Shown here piece by piece: positions 47,466 through 58,559 of a stretch of 64,000 bases of DNA (position 1 is its first letter; each line of letters begins with the position of its first letter). Under the pieces are notes generated by a model that was not told where the DNA came from, did no database searches, and worked only from the letters and a program-made list of their open reading frames with translations. Source of the stretch: Sphagnum magellanicum (Eukaryota; Streptophyta; Sphagnopsida; Sphagnales; Sphagnaceae). The stretch spans positions 124,001 through 188,000 of the forward strand of contig CM038919.1 in assembly GCA_021904315.1 (NCBI GenBank), written 5' to 3'. A program made the position numbers and the translations under genes.

Positions 47466-48079
47466 TCAAAGTGGACTTAATTCGAAATAAGACGTTTGTG
47501 GAGCCTGAGCTCTGGCATCTTCCTGCTGTAGTTCTGCACCTTTTACCACGATAACGTCTGGTGATCCTGTCTTCTCCAGTTCTTCAGGATTAGAACCCAC
47601 ATGCTCTGGAGCTCTGTTGCCTCCAGAAACCCCGAAAAGAGTTGTCAATGTCTCACGGTGAATCTTATCATTGTAACAAAATGCAGACAAATGACCCTCT
47701 CCTGGCAAAGGATGGAGGTGAACCAGCTCTGGAATCTGTTGGCCATCCACATAAGAAACAAGACATGGTGTAAGGAACAACTCTCTAGCTCCTCTCCCTT
47801 GCCACAGTGCACAAATCCCTTCTCCCAGCTGGTTTCATAATCGTGAGCTTTAAGTACATCACAAATTTGCCTTCATACTGAACTCTGACACATGTTACAC
47901 TAAGCAACAAGAGAAACAGGTGCTGACCAGTTTTTTTATGCATTGCTGGAGATTGATTAGGACAAGCGAATCCTCATCACCATTCCAGATATGCACTGGA
48001 CCATGAAACACTTTTGGCACATCAGTGATCTCGAAGCCCCAATGATGCGTAATAAGATACAGATCATGACCAAACCCAA
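47466..48079 (-). CDS. Alpha/beta-hydrolase, last two exons
   Basis: Two minus-strand exons encode the C-terminal part of a plant alpha/beta-hydrolase-fold protein. The first (to 47928) reads 'HHWGFEITDVP' and 'GPVHIWNGDEDSLV', the strand-and-loop that carries the catalytic Asp in this family. The second (47735-47466) reads 'IPELVHLHPLPGEGHLSAF', whose GEGH holds the catalytic His, then a roughly 50-residue tail without similarity ending in TGA. The splice is phase 0 (CTG|GTCAGC, CAACAG|ATT) and the joined product reads through the family's expected 'LQ...KL-PELV' junction. No stop is present. The exons with the nucleophile Ser (GxSxG) were not found at higher coordinates, so the gene may be partial. 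Substrate unknown. It lies about 2.7 kb upstream of Y3IP1 on the same strand. Confidence 0.7.
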
Positions 48080-49599
48080 AGTACTTTTGCTTGGTGAAGC
48101 AATATCTGTATATGCAATTTGCAATCTAACTTTGCATAGTGCATGTTATAAAGATACTGGATTTCATGTGTCTTCTGGGGTCTCTGGAAAGAGTACTAAT
48201 AGGTGCAATTTTTTTTTGGGTGTGAAGTGTTTCAACACACAAAGAGCATTCGGATAAATATTGGCCAAAACAGCGCCTGGTTGCCAGCTGCCAGATCCAA
48301 GGAAAACATTGACGGTTCTCTATTTGGGATGGTATAAATTTTGATGCTTCTGGTAGGTTTCTCTGAGTAATGCAATTATCCTATTGAATATTCTTGAGTT
48401 GCAAGTTCAGTGGAACAAGATTGCATCCAAGATCAGTTAGTCATGAGCCCACAAATTACGTATGTAGGTTGATTGGAATTGAAAAGATATCACAAAATTT
48501 GCAATGTCTAAGTACAGACCTTGAGAGTTTGCAGCAACGTATCTTGTCCATCTGGACATCATTGTGGATGTATCTACAACATCTACACACTGAGGCTGTG
48601 TTTCCTTTTGCCCTTCCATACACATGAAGCCTGTGTATGGTTTGAAGAATCAACTTTTCTGTCAAAAGAGTGTCATGAGGTGTATTCAATTTGATGGTGC
48701 TGGTCATACAAATGGTGGTGTAACTACAAATTGCCAAAGTCTGCTCCTGGGTTTAAGGGTATTGGACTTGTCATGGCTGGAATGCTCAGCACCTAGCTTA
48801 CAGGATATCTACTGCAAGTTCCATAAATTTTTGGGAAGTCTGTCATCCATTTCTTTCTCTTTCATCAATGTTGTGTTGCAATTTCCATTGGTAGCATATG
48901 TGGCTTTCCTTGTTTCGAACTCAATAGTGGCACATGGTTTTTTTATCTTGTTGCAGATGGACAGTGATGTTCACAAGGTTACTGGCTAAGCTAAAAACGT
49001 AAGGAATTCATGTTAACACCCAGTGTTGTGAGGTACGAATACCTGTCACCTTGGGGTAACTTAAATGTCTACCCATCACCATTTTAGACCTACTCAAGAG
49101 ACCATCTTCACAGCGTGGCTGAAACAAATCAAATGCACCTCATTGTAGCCTGATTCTTTTCTATCCACATCATCTCTGCAGCTGATATTTTGCTTTGATT
49201 TCTTGCAGTTGAAACTTGTTCCATCTGGTTTGCTTTTGTTGTTTCTTTGTAGTTTGTTGTGATACCCCTCATGGAAAACCTCAGTGCAACTCAGGAAACA
49301 TGTTGCTAGTTTAGAACCTACTTGTGGTCCTTTACACCAGGGACCACGTTGCTAATAAATACCTATTCGAAAAGTTGATCACTGGATCCAGCTTCGTCAT
49401 AAACATCTATGGTGCTACCACGATAGGTTAAGCGTAAAGCACCTTCAAGCGAGCGGATTTTTCCCTTCCCTCGCCTTCCCTTGCCTTCGAGTGGAATTTT
49501 TTCTTCTCATAGATTCATTTCGAACTTCATTGATGCGAGACAGATTAGTTTGTCGAGCCACATAATGGGTTAACGTCTGCTTCCGAAGGTATAAGGCAC
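48080..49599. other. Spacer, possible hydrolase 5' remnants
   Basis: A short minus-strand stretch at about 48245-48310 ('GSGSWQPGAVLANIYPNAL') faintly recalls the hydrolase family's 'GxGxWxxDP..LxNPxPN' segment, but it is not convincing. A plus-strand ATG frame at 48624-48989 has a hydrophobic middle and no known family. Confidence 0.35.
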
Positions 49600-50535
49600 A
49601 ACCCAGCTGTCGTTGTCAGTCTCGAACGGGCATTGTGCAGTGTTGAAGCCACGCAGATCAGAACAGGATGACAGTCCCATGTTGGGGTTGAAAAAACATT
49701 CCATGCGCGGGAAATACAAATTCTCCTTTGAATTTCGCTTCTCTTGTGCAAGCTTTGACCAGGTTCACAATTGTGACATCAAGATGGAGTCCGGCAAATT
49801 CTCTTTTCTTTTCAAAAAGCTAGAAGTGTTTGGAACAGACACATGTTGCAAGGAACATTTACCCTCCAAGAACCATGAAATGACTAAATTAGACAAGTCC
49901 CCGTCGGTGTGCGACGTGGGATGGTAATTCTTCATGACTGCCATTGCCGTAAAACAAGTTCTCCCAATATGAGAAATGCCGAAGGGCAACTCTTCGAGGA
50001 AGAAGTCGTCTAACTTTCGTAACCACAACGTCAACTATGGACACAGATTCCTCTGCACGAACTCAGGCGCCCAAGCATCTACGGAGTGTTCTAGTTCTTC
50101 TTGTGACCAAGTTACTTTGTTTCCAACATTTTTTTATAATGTGTAAGGACTTGAGGAAAAAAAAAATAACCATCATGAGAAAACATGTTTTTTGAAGTGG
50201 CATCCATATGCTGAGTTTGGGCGGTGGAAGGGTGTGGACCTATCCATGGTAAGATCGCCACAACAAAATCTATGCCCGAAGAACACCATTCTAGACTTTC
50301 GAGAACATGACCATGAAATGGTGCCACTATATCGAAACAAATTTCCCAACGTGTTAACATGTTCCGACGCTTCCGTCGAGGCAACAAACCCATGCAAAAG
50401 GATGGCCACCATCTCCCCATGGTGAATCAACATGCAATCTTCACGCATCTCTTTAAAATCATGGAGATTCAGATACCTTCCTTTGTTTTGCCCTTCGTGT
50501 GACGTTGCGTGCCCGAGCCCTATTACTTTCTGCAC
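49600..50535 (-). pseudogene. Broken gene with 2OG-Fe(II) dioxygenase-like motif
   Basis: Minus-strand frames read 'LRKLDDFFLEELPFG', 'ISHIGRTCFTAMAVMKNYHP', 'SHTDGDLSNLVISWFLEG' and, further on, 'MFFQPQHGTVILF' and 'LQHCTMPV'. The spacing of an H-x-D motif followed by a 'GT...F' strand and a later His is that of the iron-binding double-stranded beta-helix of 2-oxoglutarate dioxygenases. More frames upstream (to about 50535) may be earlier parts. The locus is broken at several points. I cannot tell whether it is a host gene or cargo of a mobile element, and the exact family is not recognised. Confidence 0.4.
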
Positions 50536-50638
50536 CGAATCAAGGATGTTATGCCCTTCCTATTACTTTCTGCACCGAGTCAAGGATGTTATGCCCTTCC
50601 TATTACTTTCTGCACTGAGTTAGGGACGTTGTGCCCTT
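50519..50638 (+). repeat. Three tandem copies of a 40-bp unit
   Basis: The unit 'cctattactttctgcaccga' plus 'gtcaaggatgttatgccctt' repeats at 50519-50558, 50559-50598 and 50599-50638. Copies 1 and 2 differ by about one base; copy 3 differs at five. Confidence 0.95.
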
Positions 50639-51255
50639 CGCTACGAAAATGCCGGATTATCCAGGCATTATCATCGAAACCCCAATGTTTGGTAGAATGT
50701 AATTTGGTGTTCCTGCGAGGAACCCACGAGATCTGATGAAATGGAATGTGATCTCGAGTGAGTGTCGAATCAAAAACACAATTATTAACCCAGCCTCTAC
50801 ATTCAAGACAAGATTACAAAGGTGTTAACCAATCCGAAGGCTCTTCCACTGTCACAATGCAATCGGACAGTCCATCGAACGCTTGGAGCGCATCCCGATC
50901 TTTCGTCCCCAAGGGTCGGGGCTTTTCCCACAACGCAAGGGCCCTGGGCTATGAAAGTTGGCCTTGGCACGCAACAACGTCAAGATGCGCGGATGAGATT
51001 GCTTCGACAGCAAATGCATCAAAATTGAAAACATCGGTCTAAAAAAGACGCCCTACTTGCAATGCAGCCTTCAATTCTTGCTTGAGACGAGATCTGCCTT
51101 TCTTGGAACCGTTTGAAATGACCCTGTCGCGAAATCTTTGGAACTCTTCGGGCGTGAGGCGTGTGAAAACGTCCAGCAACGTCTAATGCAACAATCCGGA
51201 ATTGTGTTGGTCGACATCCATGCCCGTCCAAAGAGTCCATGTGCATGTGTCGCAT

Positions 51256-52128
51256 CGATGTCCCTCTGTAGCCATGGCAACGGCCGTCATAGGACACACC
51301 CGCATTTCGTGACCATCGACGACAGTCCGCAGGAGAGCAACTTAACCATCATAACTTGCATTTCCCTGCAATCCACCATAAAGGCCGATGGTGAACACCA
51401 TCTACGGTCTGAATGTCTGTTGCAATTCTAGGAGCAAGGGGAAGACTCGGCCATTGCACTGGCTAGCAACAGACCCCATAACAAAAACTAGACATAGAGG
51501 GACAAAGACAAAGAAAAAAAAGGAAATATTGCAAACAAGGGGGCTTGCAAGGAGCTCGGGACTAACAAGAAGCTCCCCACTTATGAGAACTGAAGCAAAA
51601 TTGATCCAAAAAATCCCAGAAGTAGGAATTCCAAATGAGGATCTTTTTTCTAGAACCAACCCTCGGGTTGAATTTGAGAAGAACTTCAGAAGGGTGGCCT
51701 TTGGCTTTCAGAAAACAACAAGATCGACCATGCAAAAGACCGTTGTAACCATAAAGTTTCAAGAATCTGTGAAATCGACTGTTGATAACCCACAGCTTCG
51801 CAGTCGTCAAGACATTAGATCGAACAGGAGGCATTCAGATCAATTTAACACTCGCATATTCTAGCTGAAAACATTTTTCAACAATGTCACAAGAGAGATA
51901 ATAGACGTAAAAGAATCAAAAGAGGTTTGAACCGAGAAAAAGGCACAAGTCCTCTTCTATACAAAGACAAGAACTTTGATGAAAAATGTAAGAAGACAAC
52001 TGCAGGATATTTTTTCCAGAATGGAAGGTGGACACCTCGTGAATGCTAATTGGCTCGTACAAACCCTAATCAACATCGATTTAAAGAGTCTGTAAATGCC
52101 ATATAGCTCGTCAAAAGGTGTCCACCTT
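51256..52128 (+). repeat. Unclassified 0.9-kb dispersed repeat, copy B
   Basis: It is collinear with copy A at 36355-37250. It keeps a cleaner terminal hairpin module: 'gaaggtggacacct' at 52023-52036 pairs with 'aggtgtccaccttc' at 52116-52129, giving a 14-bp stem around about 80 bases. Divergence between the copies is moderate and includes small gaps. The HVA22-like relic begins within about ten bases of its right end. Confidence 0.8.
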
Positions 52129-52136
52129 CAACATAT

Positions 52137-52337
52137 CTAAATGCAACCAAATATTTTGTCCAGAAAGATTTTTATTTCAGCTAATAATGGAAGGAAGATT
52201 GAGAACTGACTTGCCCAACAAACTAGCCAATGCTCCTGTTCTGCAGGGCTCTTTCTTTCGATTGCTTTATGTGTGGAGTACACTAAAAAGCCAATTCCAA
52301 CCACAGTGTTGCACAAATTTCTCAAAACCACAATCAA
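52137..52337 (-). pseudogene. HVA22-like (TB2/DP1) exon relic
   Basis: The minus strand reads 'LRNLCNTVVGIGFLVYSTHK', 'AIERKSPAEQEHWLVCWA' and, after a five-residue insert, 'AEI' and 'LDKIF'. TB2/DP1-HVA22 proteins shape the endoplasmic reticulum, and the HVA22k type has 'VGxGxPVYSTxKAIExK', 'EQxxWLxYWAAYGSFS' and 'DKxF' in this order. The GSFS region is disrupted. No other exons of the gene are recognised nearby. It ends next to the terminal hairpin of repeat copy B, as if the repeat had inserted into or cut the gene. Confidence 0.6.
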
Positions 52338-52852
52338 TTGCCTAGATACCCACCAATTCTCGATCTGGCAGTTAAGGTATCAGACCCATCACATAAGATG
52401 CGAGGAATGTTCCACAATCATCTCAGTTCCTTGGGTTGCTGATTGTACTGGAAAAACAACCAAAGGACTTAATCAATCAGGCTCCCAACTGTGAGCATCA
52501 GCTCCCAACAGAGGGCGCAAATAAGTACATAATAAACTAGTCAAATTTTGGGCAAATCATCATAAAAATCTGCATCTTGAGTTTTTGTTGCATTTCTGGA
52601 AGAATTAGTCAGGATCAGGTAGGATGTAGGCTAGCCTCATATGACATAACTTTCAAAACAGTAAACAGTATCCTCATTTAAGCTGCAACAAGTTTGAGAC
52701 AGCAAGTTTCCTTTTACCTTGAACCTGTACAAACAAGCATCAAAGCCTAGGGACATACATAGACATTGGGACATTTTGTAGCTTGAACATATCCTTTTAA
52801 ATACACTACTGTTTAAAACTTGAATGTGAAACATCTGCTCAAGCCATTGGAA

Positions 52853-53885
52853 ACATATCTATGAGATTGTAGAGAAAACTCCACGATAACACTAGGGAGT
52901 AACTATTGCAATCACTTGCAGCAAAACCAAAACTAACATGAAAAAAAAGTGTAGTAATAACTGTATGAGTGCCACTCACAAAGTATCAAACTGTCACTTT
53001 CATCATGAATAGCAACAGCTAGCTGCCATGACTCCACACTAACTTCATCAGCTCCTCATCCTGTGTATAGATAAGATATAGTATTCTGCCCACAATTTCA
53101 AGCAACAAGTTACACAAAAACCACCATCCATTTCTTACTCCATCTTACTACACATTACTTAAATATGTCCAAGAGCCTGGACATGGTGTAAATGTTCCAA
53201 ATGCTAGAAATATCCCTGCATTATCCTTTTTCAAGAATAACAGTTTCTAGGTAGCTTGGTATATTTCATCCTGATTACACAATGCACAATGAGAGTTATC
53301 AACAAAAATGGCATTCTTATAACATAACACAAGTCCTAGAAACCACCTGTGAAAAAAGTCATTATAGATTTGTTAATTAAAAAATTGCCTCAGCTCTGCC
53401 ATAACGCTTTCAGATGTTAGCTGCTGATTCTACCCAATGGCAAGCCATACAAGCCATGAATTAAGGGGGAAAAATAAATATTAAAAAAAACCTGATTGAA
53501 GTGCTACTGAAGCTTCTCATTTGTCAAATTGATGCAGAACTGCTCAAAACTGACCACATCCAGCCCACAAAATTGAAGGCAATGAGCACAAAACACAACT
53601 CAGATCCTGACTCTGAAGGGAAAGGCCTGGGGCTTGAACCTAGTATATATATGCTAAAAAATAGCTGACACAAGACTGGGAGATATGACACAAAAGCTAT
53701 GAGATTGCAAGAAACTCCACAACAACACTTTGAAAGCAACACCAAAAGGAGTATGGTCATAACCTTATGAGCTTGCTCACAAAGTTCCAGACCATCACCT
53801 TGATCATAAATAGTAATGACGAGCTACTGTGACTCCCCATTGACTTCACCAGCTCCTGGTGATGGCTATAGATGACTAAATATTA
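52853..53885 (+). repeat. Diverged direct duplication, offset about 835 bases
   Basis: Bases 52853-53075 match 53690-53880: 'ctatgagattg-a-agaaactcca', 'taac-gtatgag', 'ctcacaaagt', 'tcatcatgaatag-aa-agctag'-like and 'cttca-cagctcct' occur in the same order. The sequence between has no recognised gene. Confidence 0.65.
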
Positions 53886-54009
53886 ATCTGCCTTTCAAAA
53901 ATTTCAGCAAACCATTTTATAACTGTTTACATCCTCATTTTCTGATGCAGGGGAGCACTGACGAAGTTTGACATACCATGCTATGCGCACAATGACATGT
54001 GATGTGGTA

Positions 54010-54180
54010 GAAGACAACACCCCGACTTTCTCCCTCGAAAACACTTTGCTATTGCAAGCGTGAGCGCAACGCCCTGACTCTCTCCTTGGGAAACACTTCG
54101 TTGCTAAAGTGTGAGCGCAACGCCCCCGCTCTCTCCCTGCGAAGCACTTCGTTGCCAGCACGTGCGCACGCGAGGAAGGG
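54010..54180. repeat. GC-richer minisatellite, about 55-bp unit
   Basis: Three copies of 'gcaacgccc-gactctctccct-g-gaaacacttcgttgc' with 'gtgagc' linkers. On the minus strand it is open and would encode a repeated 'LATKCF-R-E-GRCAH' motif. It precedes the HAT-repeat relic and could be promoter or leader sequence of that gene. Confidence 0.7.
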
Positions 54181-54469
54181 TGGGGCACTCAGCCGGAGGT
54201 CATCGACTCAAGTGTCAACCTCAGCGAGCACAGCAAGAGGAACGGATGGAGGGATGGTGATTGGGTTTAGGGCATCCGAAACCCTACCGTTGCTACATGA
54301 CCGACTTTGCACTCGTTGCAAGAGCATCGTCCGATTTCGTTCCTGTGCAGATGATTCGGTTGGAGCTGCATCAAATTACGAAAAAGTAATCCAATCGTTC
54401 AAAGATCAAAAAGTGCATAACCTAGCATATGTGCGCACATTGCTAGCTCCAAGTTCAGGATAAGTACAG

Positions 54470-55045
54470 GCCGGGAATGTTGCAAAAGCTCAATCTCTCT
54501 TCACAGAGTCAGCGGAAGCTGCAGTGAAGGTGATTTCCTCTTTTTTTGTTGTGTGTCATTGCATTTGCCAATCGTGGAGCACCTGCAATTGTGGTCAGTG
54601 TGGGTTCTTCATCATGCTCAGATCTATCATGGTCTGCAAGGTCTTGTGGACACTCGTAAGATAGTTATGAATCGCAAACCACCATCGTTAACTTGTCATA
54701 GGCATTCTGTCAAACAATGTCAACCTATTGTGGACCGGTACATCTTAGTTCTTGTTAGAGTTGGGAGAGAAAAAGTTTGTTTTGGAGCGGGACCTTAAGG
54801 AGTCGGTGTTTGATGTTGGTGGTTTGCATACAGGAACAAGAAAATGGAGAAATGGAGCCGAAGGGTGCAGTGGTGCACGGTCTTCCGACGCGGGCTATGC
54901 TTGAGCAAAGGCTCGGGAACTGGAGCAAGGCTCGTGAGCTTTCGGAGAGAGCTGCCAACGTACAGCCACGGAATCAAACAAGAGCATTGCTAGAGGCTCG
55001 CGCACACAATTATGCTGCAGCCAGATCCCCTACTTTTCTCTGCTG
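54470..55045 (+). pseudogene. HAT/RNA-TPR repeat protein fragment (HCF107/MBB1-like)
   Basis: HAT-repeat proteins of this kind stabilise plastid mRNAs. Exon 54470-54529 follows acceptor TACAG and reads 'AGNVAKAQSLFTESAEAAVK', ending AAG|GTGATT. A second exon after CATACAG (about 54833) reads 'MLEQRLGNWSKARELSERAA', 'VQPRNQT' and 'ALLEARAHNYAAARS'. Each piece matches the half-a-TPR pattern (small residue, GN, KAR, LF/L-ERA, P). The second helix of one repeat seems to be missing between 'RNQT' and 'ALLEAR', and the match ends abruptly near 55045. Assignment to HCF107/MBB1 and not to another HAT protein is a guess. It has the same orientation as the transporter exon that follows. Confidence 0.55.
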
Positions 55046-55972
55046 CAACATGGCAGCTCACCAAAATTTGTAAGACAAAACAATTGCTCATGCAACCAAC
55101 ATCAAATTCAAGTGCCACCATCTTTTGGACAGGGCACAGGAAAGAAGATTTTAGAGCAGCAGCTCGAGTAGCTTATGTTCAAGTTCCCAGATGTAGTTTC
55201 TGCAAGGATGTCAGAGCCCTTTTGTTCCTGTGATCGACCGAGGTTTTTCCTAGGGTGCTTCTTCTTCACATCTTTGTGGAATTCTTGTCTTTTTGTGAAA
55301 GTGGGTTTTGTTTTCCTTGCATCAATCTGTCCTGGAACAAGCCTCATAAATTTGTTAGGGTTTTAGAGTTAGAGAGGCAAGTAAACCCTAGGAAGCCCAT
55401 TGACCAAGAGCATTTGTTTTCCTATCTAAGGGTTAGTAATCCCAAGGAAGGCTACTGAAAAAACCTGGCTTAAAGCTAAATCCATGACGATCAATGCTTT
55501 GCTTTCTTTGGCAATGTCATTATCTCGAATCCCAGCACATCACAACAAGCTTTTGGACCCATGTGGACCCATGTGAAACCAAGCATCACTGAAGGAAGAA
55601 TTCAAACTAGGATTATTTATTCCTTATTCACAGATTTACCTTTCCAAGCCTTGAAGCTTGCATTGGACAGTAGCAATTGATGCTAGTGTGCAACTGTCTG
55701 TTTCTGATCACTGCCGCTCAGGATTGGATCATCACACCTGTTGATTTGGCAACAGCAATATGAAACTGGCGGTTTGTTGAATGCTACAATTGATGATCAG
55801 ACATAGAATAGGAAAGATTCGTTTGTAGAAAGTCTTTGTTGGAAGAACCATGAGAGTCCAAAAGATGATAGCCTCGGTGGAGAGTAAACTGATTGATTGA
55901 TGATGGGAGAGGAGATTAGAGAAAAGATAAGTGAAGAGAGTTGACATCTGAAATTCAGCTCTTTTGATGCAG

Positions 55973-56089
55973 CCAATACTTGTGTCTATGTCAAAAGTGG
56001 ATGGGAAGTTCCTTTTCAGCCCAGTGAGTGTGAATTTCTTGACAGAGATTGTGAAGGTTTTCGTTGCAATCTGCATGTTGCTTTGGCAG
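55973..56089 (+). pseudogene. Nucleotide-sugar transporter single exon
   Basis: The frame reads '[20 protein letters not shown]' and '[19 protein letters not shown]' from acceptor GATGCAG to donor CAG|GTGTGT. Plant CMP-sialic-acid-transporter-like proteins, Golgi antiporters with ten membrane helices, have '[21 protein letters not shown]' and 'NFLTEIAKVxFAIxMLLxQ' at the second helix. The exon is open and both splice sites look right, but the following exons ('KVGEKPLLS' and the helices after it) were not found. It is therefore most likely a captured or orphaned exon. Confidence 0.7.
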
Positions 56090-57159
56090 GTGTGTGCGTC
56101 TCTTGGTCTGTGCTCTCATGCAATTTCATACTGCTTTTTCCATCATCAGGTGCAGCTCTCGGTTTCACTTTAGGTACTGACATCAGAGGTTTTGGTCTCT
56201 GTCATTTCCTTGAATTTGTAGAATGTTCTGATGGGGCATGCTTTTATCCCAGCAAGTCCTTAAAGTCAAAGTCTCTGCTTACTTACATAGACATGGGTGG
56301 ATGATGAGTGGTGGCAGGCACAGAGGCAACATCCTGGAGAAAAATCACTGCTTTCTCCAGTTGTTATTTTGTAGGTTTTTTTCTTTTCTCCTTCTTGCCC
56401 TCCGTGCATGCACATGTGTGCGCGTGGTTACCAGGCTTACAAATGTCAGGAAAGTGTCACAAAGTCTTGAATTCTTAATCCTTTTTCCCTCAATGATTTC
56501 ATAGACTTAAAAATAGAAGGTTGAATGAGATATTAGCAATACCAAAGAGGGTTGAAGACAAGGAGGCCATCAGAAACTTCAGAAGAATAGCTACATTCAA
56601 CAGAATAATTATTGTTCTGCACTGTTCTTGCACATGGTGTGAAGTTATCTGGGGTTCAGAGGGCTACGACCACTACGCTCCATGCCTTTGGCTTAGATGC
56701 TTGTTTTAGCTTACAGGGGCAAGCTAAAACGAAACAAAGCTTACCCTCACAAGTTTATGATGATACTATTGGCTTTGTTGATTAGCTATGCCTCCTGAGT
56801 GCTAGCCGAAATCACAACTGAGTCTTCCTGTTTGCATCCTATATGTGGATTGTATGCTGATGATATTTCTTTGTGAAACCAGGTTGCAAGGAAAAACTAT
56901 ATGCTCGCTGTACCTGCCTGCTTGTATGCTGTCAATAATTATTTGAAGTTTGTCATGCAGGTCAAGATTCCCCATCCACACTAGTAGGGCAGCCAAGCTT
57001 GGGTCCCCTTCAACCCCTACAGTCATTATTTCCAATCCAAGGACAAGGTTCACCTATTCACCTTAGCACATCAACAACCCCTTCTCACATCAGATGTTCA
57101 CAATAGGTTCGCCTTTGCCATCCTGCCATGACCTTAACCTTGAATTCGCGAGTAAAACA
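56090..57159. other. Spacer, no gene recognised
   Basis: A frame at 56521-56620 ('LNEILAIPKRVEDKEAIRNF') looks coding-like but matches no family that I know. It may be another orphan exon. Confidence 0.35.
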
Positions 57160-57975
57160 AAGGCTTATAAAGGTGAGGGCCAAGAGGGAAGCCCAAGAGT
57201 CATATTTAATGTTCTTGAGAGCATAAGAAGGTGTGAGGGAATGAACCCACACACTCCCAAATGGGCTCCCACTATGGGAGTTCGAGTCCCAATGGATTTC
57301 CAAATTTTTAGAGAACGATTAAAGGGGTCAAAATTCATTGGATTGAAAAATTCCTTATACCATTGGAAAGCTCTTAAAATTTAGATGTTTAAAATGAACT
57401 TGCACACAAGTAAATTAGGGCGATTTTCAATTTTTGTGACATGCCACATATTGTTGGAAAAATCTCGACAAGGGATACAACTTTGCTTTAGATCTCATCT
57501 CAATTGGAGGTTTAGAAAACATTTATGGACCTCCAAAGTTGTGGGAGTCCCAATTTTGAAAATTTCAAGATTCCCAAGTTGGGAGTCCCGAAACAAAATG
57601 ACATTTGAATGTAGGCCCCATGGCCAGGCATAAAGAATACTATAAGGGGAAGGTGGTGGCTTCCCCCAAGTTTGAGTGATGGTGAATCTTGTGAATTCGT
57701 GTATGCCAGTGGTTCGTTTGTGCACCAAGAGTGCTACAATTACACATTAACCACCTTGTTGATTAGTTTGTGCAAGCCTGTGTGAATAGTTGACTTGCTT
57801 GTCACTCATCCTAACCCCTATCTTGAAGCTCTAGCACGCCCCTCTTACCCCTAAAGTGCTACAAGCTAGGGAGCACATCCCAACTCCTTCTTTCGTTGTT
57901 TTCACTATCAAACTTGCATTTGAGTCTTATGAGGAATTTGGAGGTGCGTCACATTTAATCTTGGTCTTGTTTCAC
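57160..57975 (+). repeat. Unclassified dispersed repeat, copy 2
   Basis: Direct-orientation partner of 32275-33130. It contains one tRNA-T-arm-like hairpin (57275-57291) that the other copy does not keep. No coding frame is conserved between the copies. Confidence 0.75.
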
Positions 57976-58559
57976 ACTCTACACTACCACAACATGTCTT
58001 TCCCTTACAACCAAATGGGCATCCATAGCCACTATCGCTGCATGTTGTTAAGAGTGCAAGCACCAAGCCACAATAATTTCATGGTCCTAATGAGTTGGAG
58101 AAAAAAAATATTGGGTTTCCTCCACCATTGGCACCTCCACACATTCTTGGCCTTCCTCCTCATGTCCCTTCTATAAGTGAGATATTACCTTTGCACCCTC
58201 CATCACAATGTGGGTCATTTGTTCTAGCAACCTTGTTATCTTAGATCCCTTTTGTTTACAATAACATCCTTTGTATAGGTTGTGTGGCAATCTCTTGAAT
58301 CCCATTAGTTGCACGATAGATATTGCATGTAACTCTCAACACTGTAATCAGTAGTGAATAGTTTTCTATGTAAATTGATGGTAGTAAATTGATTGAAGGA
58401 GGGATTTGTTAGGAAAAAATCCCCCTTGCTATTTTAGGTTGTGGAGACTTTTTTTGGTTTTTTCCTTGAAATTTGACTTTTTTTTTTTTTTAAGAGTAGG
58501 TTTTGGAAAGATTTTTTAAATTATTATTATGAAATAGTGGAAAGGTGAATGAAAGAAGA
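57976..58559. other. AT-rich spacer before the 131-bp array
   Basis: No gene recognised. Poly-T runs become frequent towards the tandem array. Confidence 0.4.

Noticed and set aside
48245-48310. Extra hydrolase exon ('GSGSWQPGAVLAN')
   Set aside because: Similarity is faint, its order relative to the next exon would duplicate the same segment, and no splice sites fit.
36355-52128. Repeat copies A and B as the two LTRs of one 15.8-kb retroelement
   Set aside because: The copies are clearly diverged, include gaps, and the sequence between them holds host genes and no gag-pol, primer site or polypurine tract.
57275-57291. tRNA-like T arm (TGGGA-GTTCGAG-TCCCA) that fits a pol III B box
   Set aside because: No anticodon arm, acceptor pairing or A box is found upstream, and the sister repeat at 32385-32410 has lost it.
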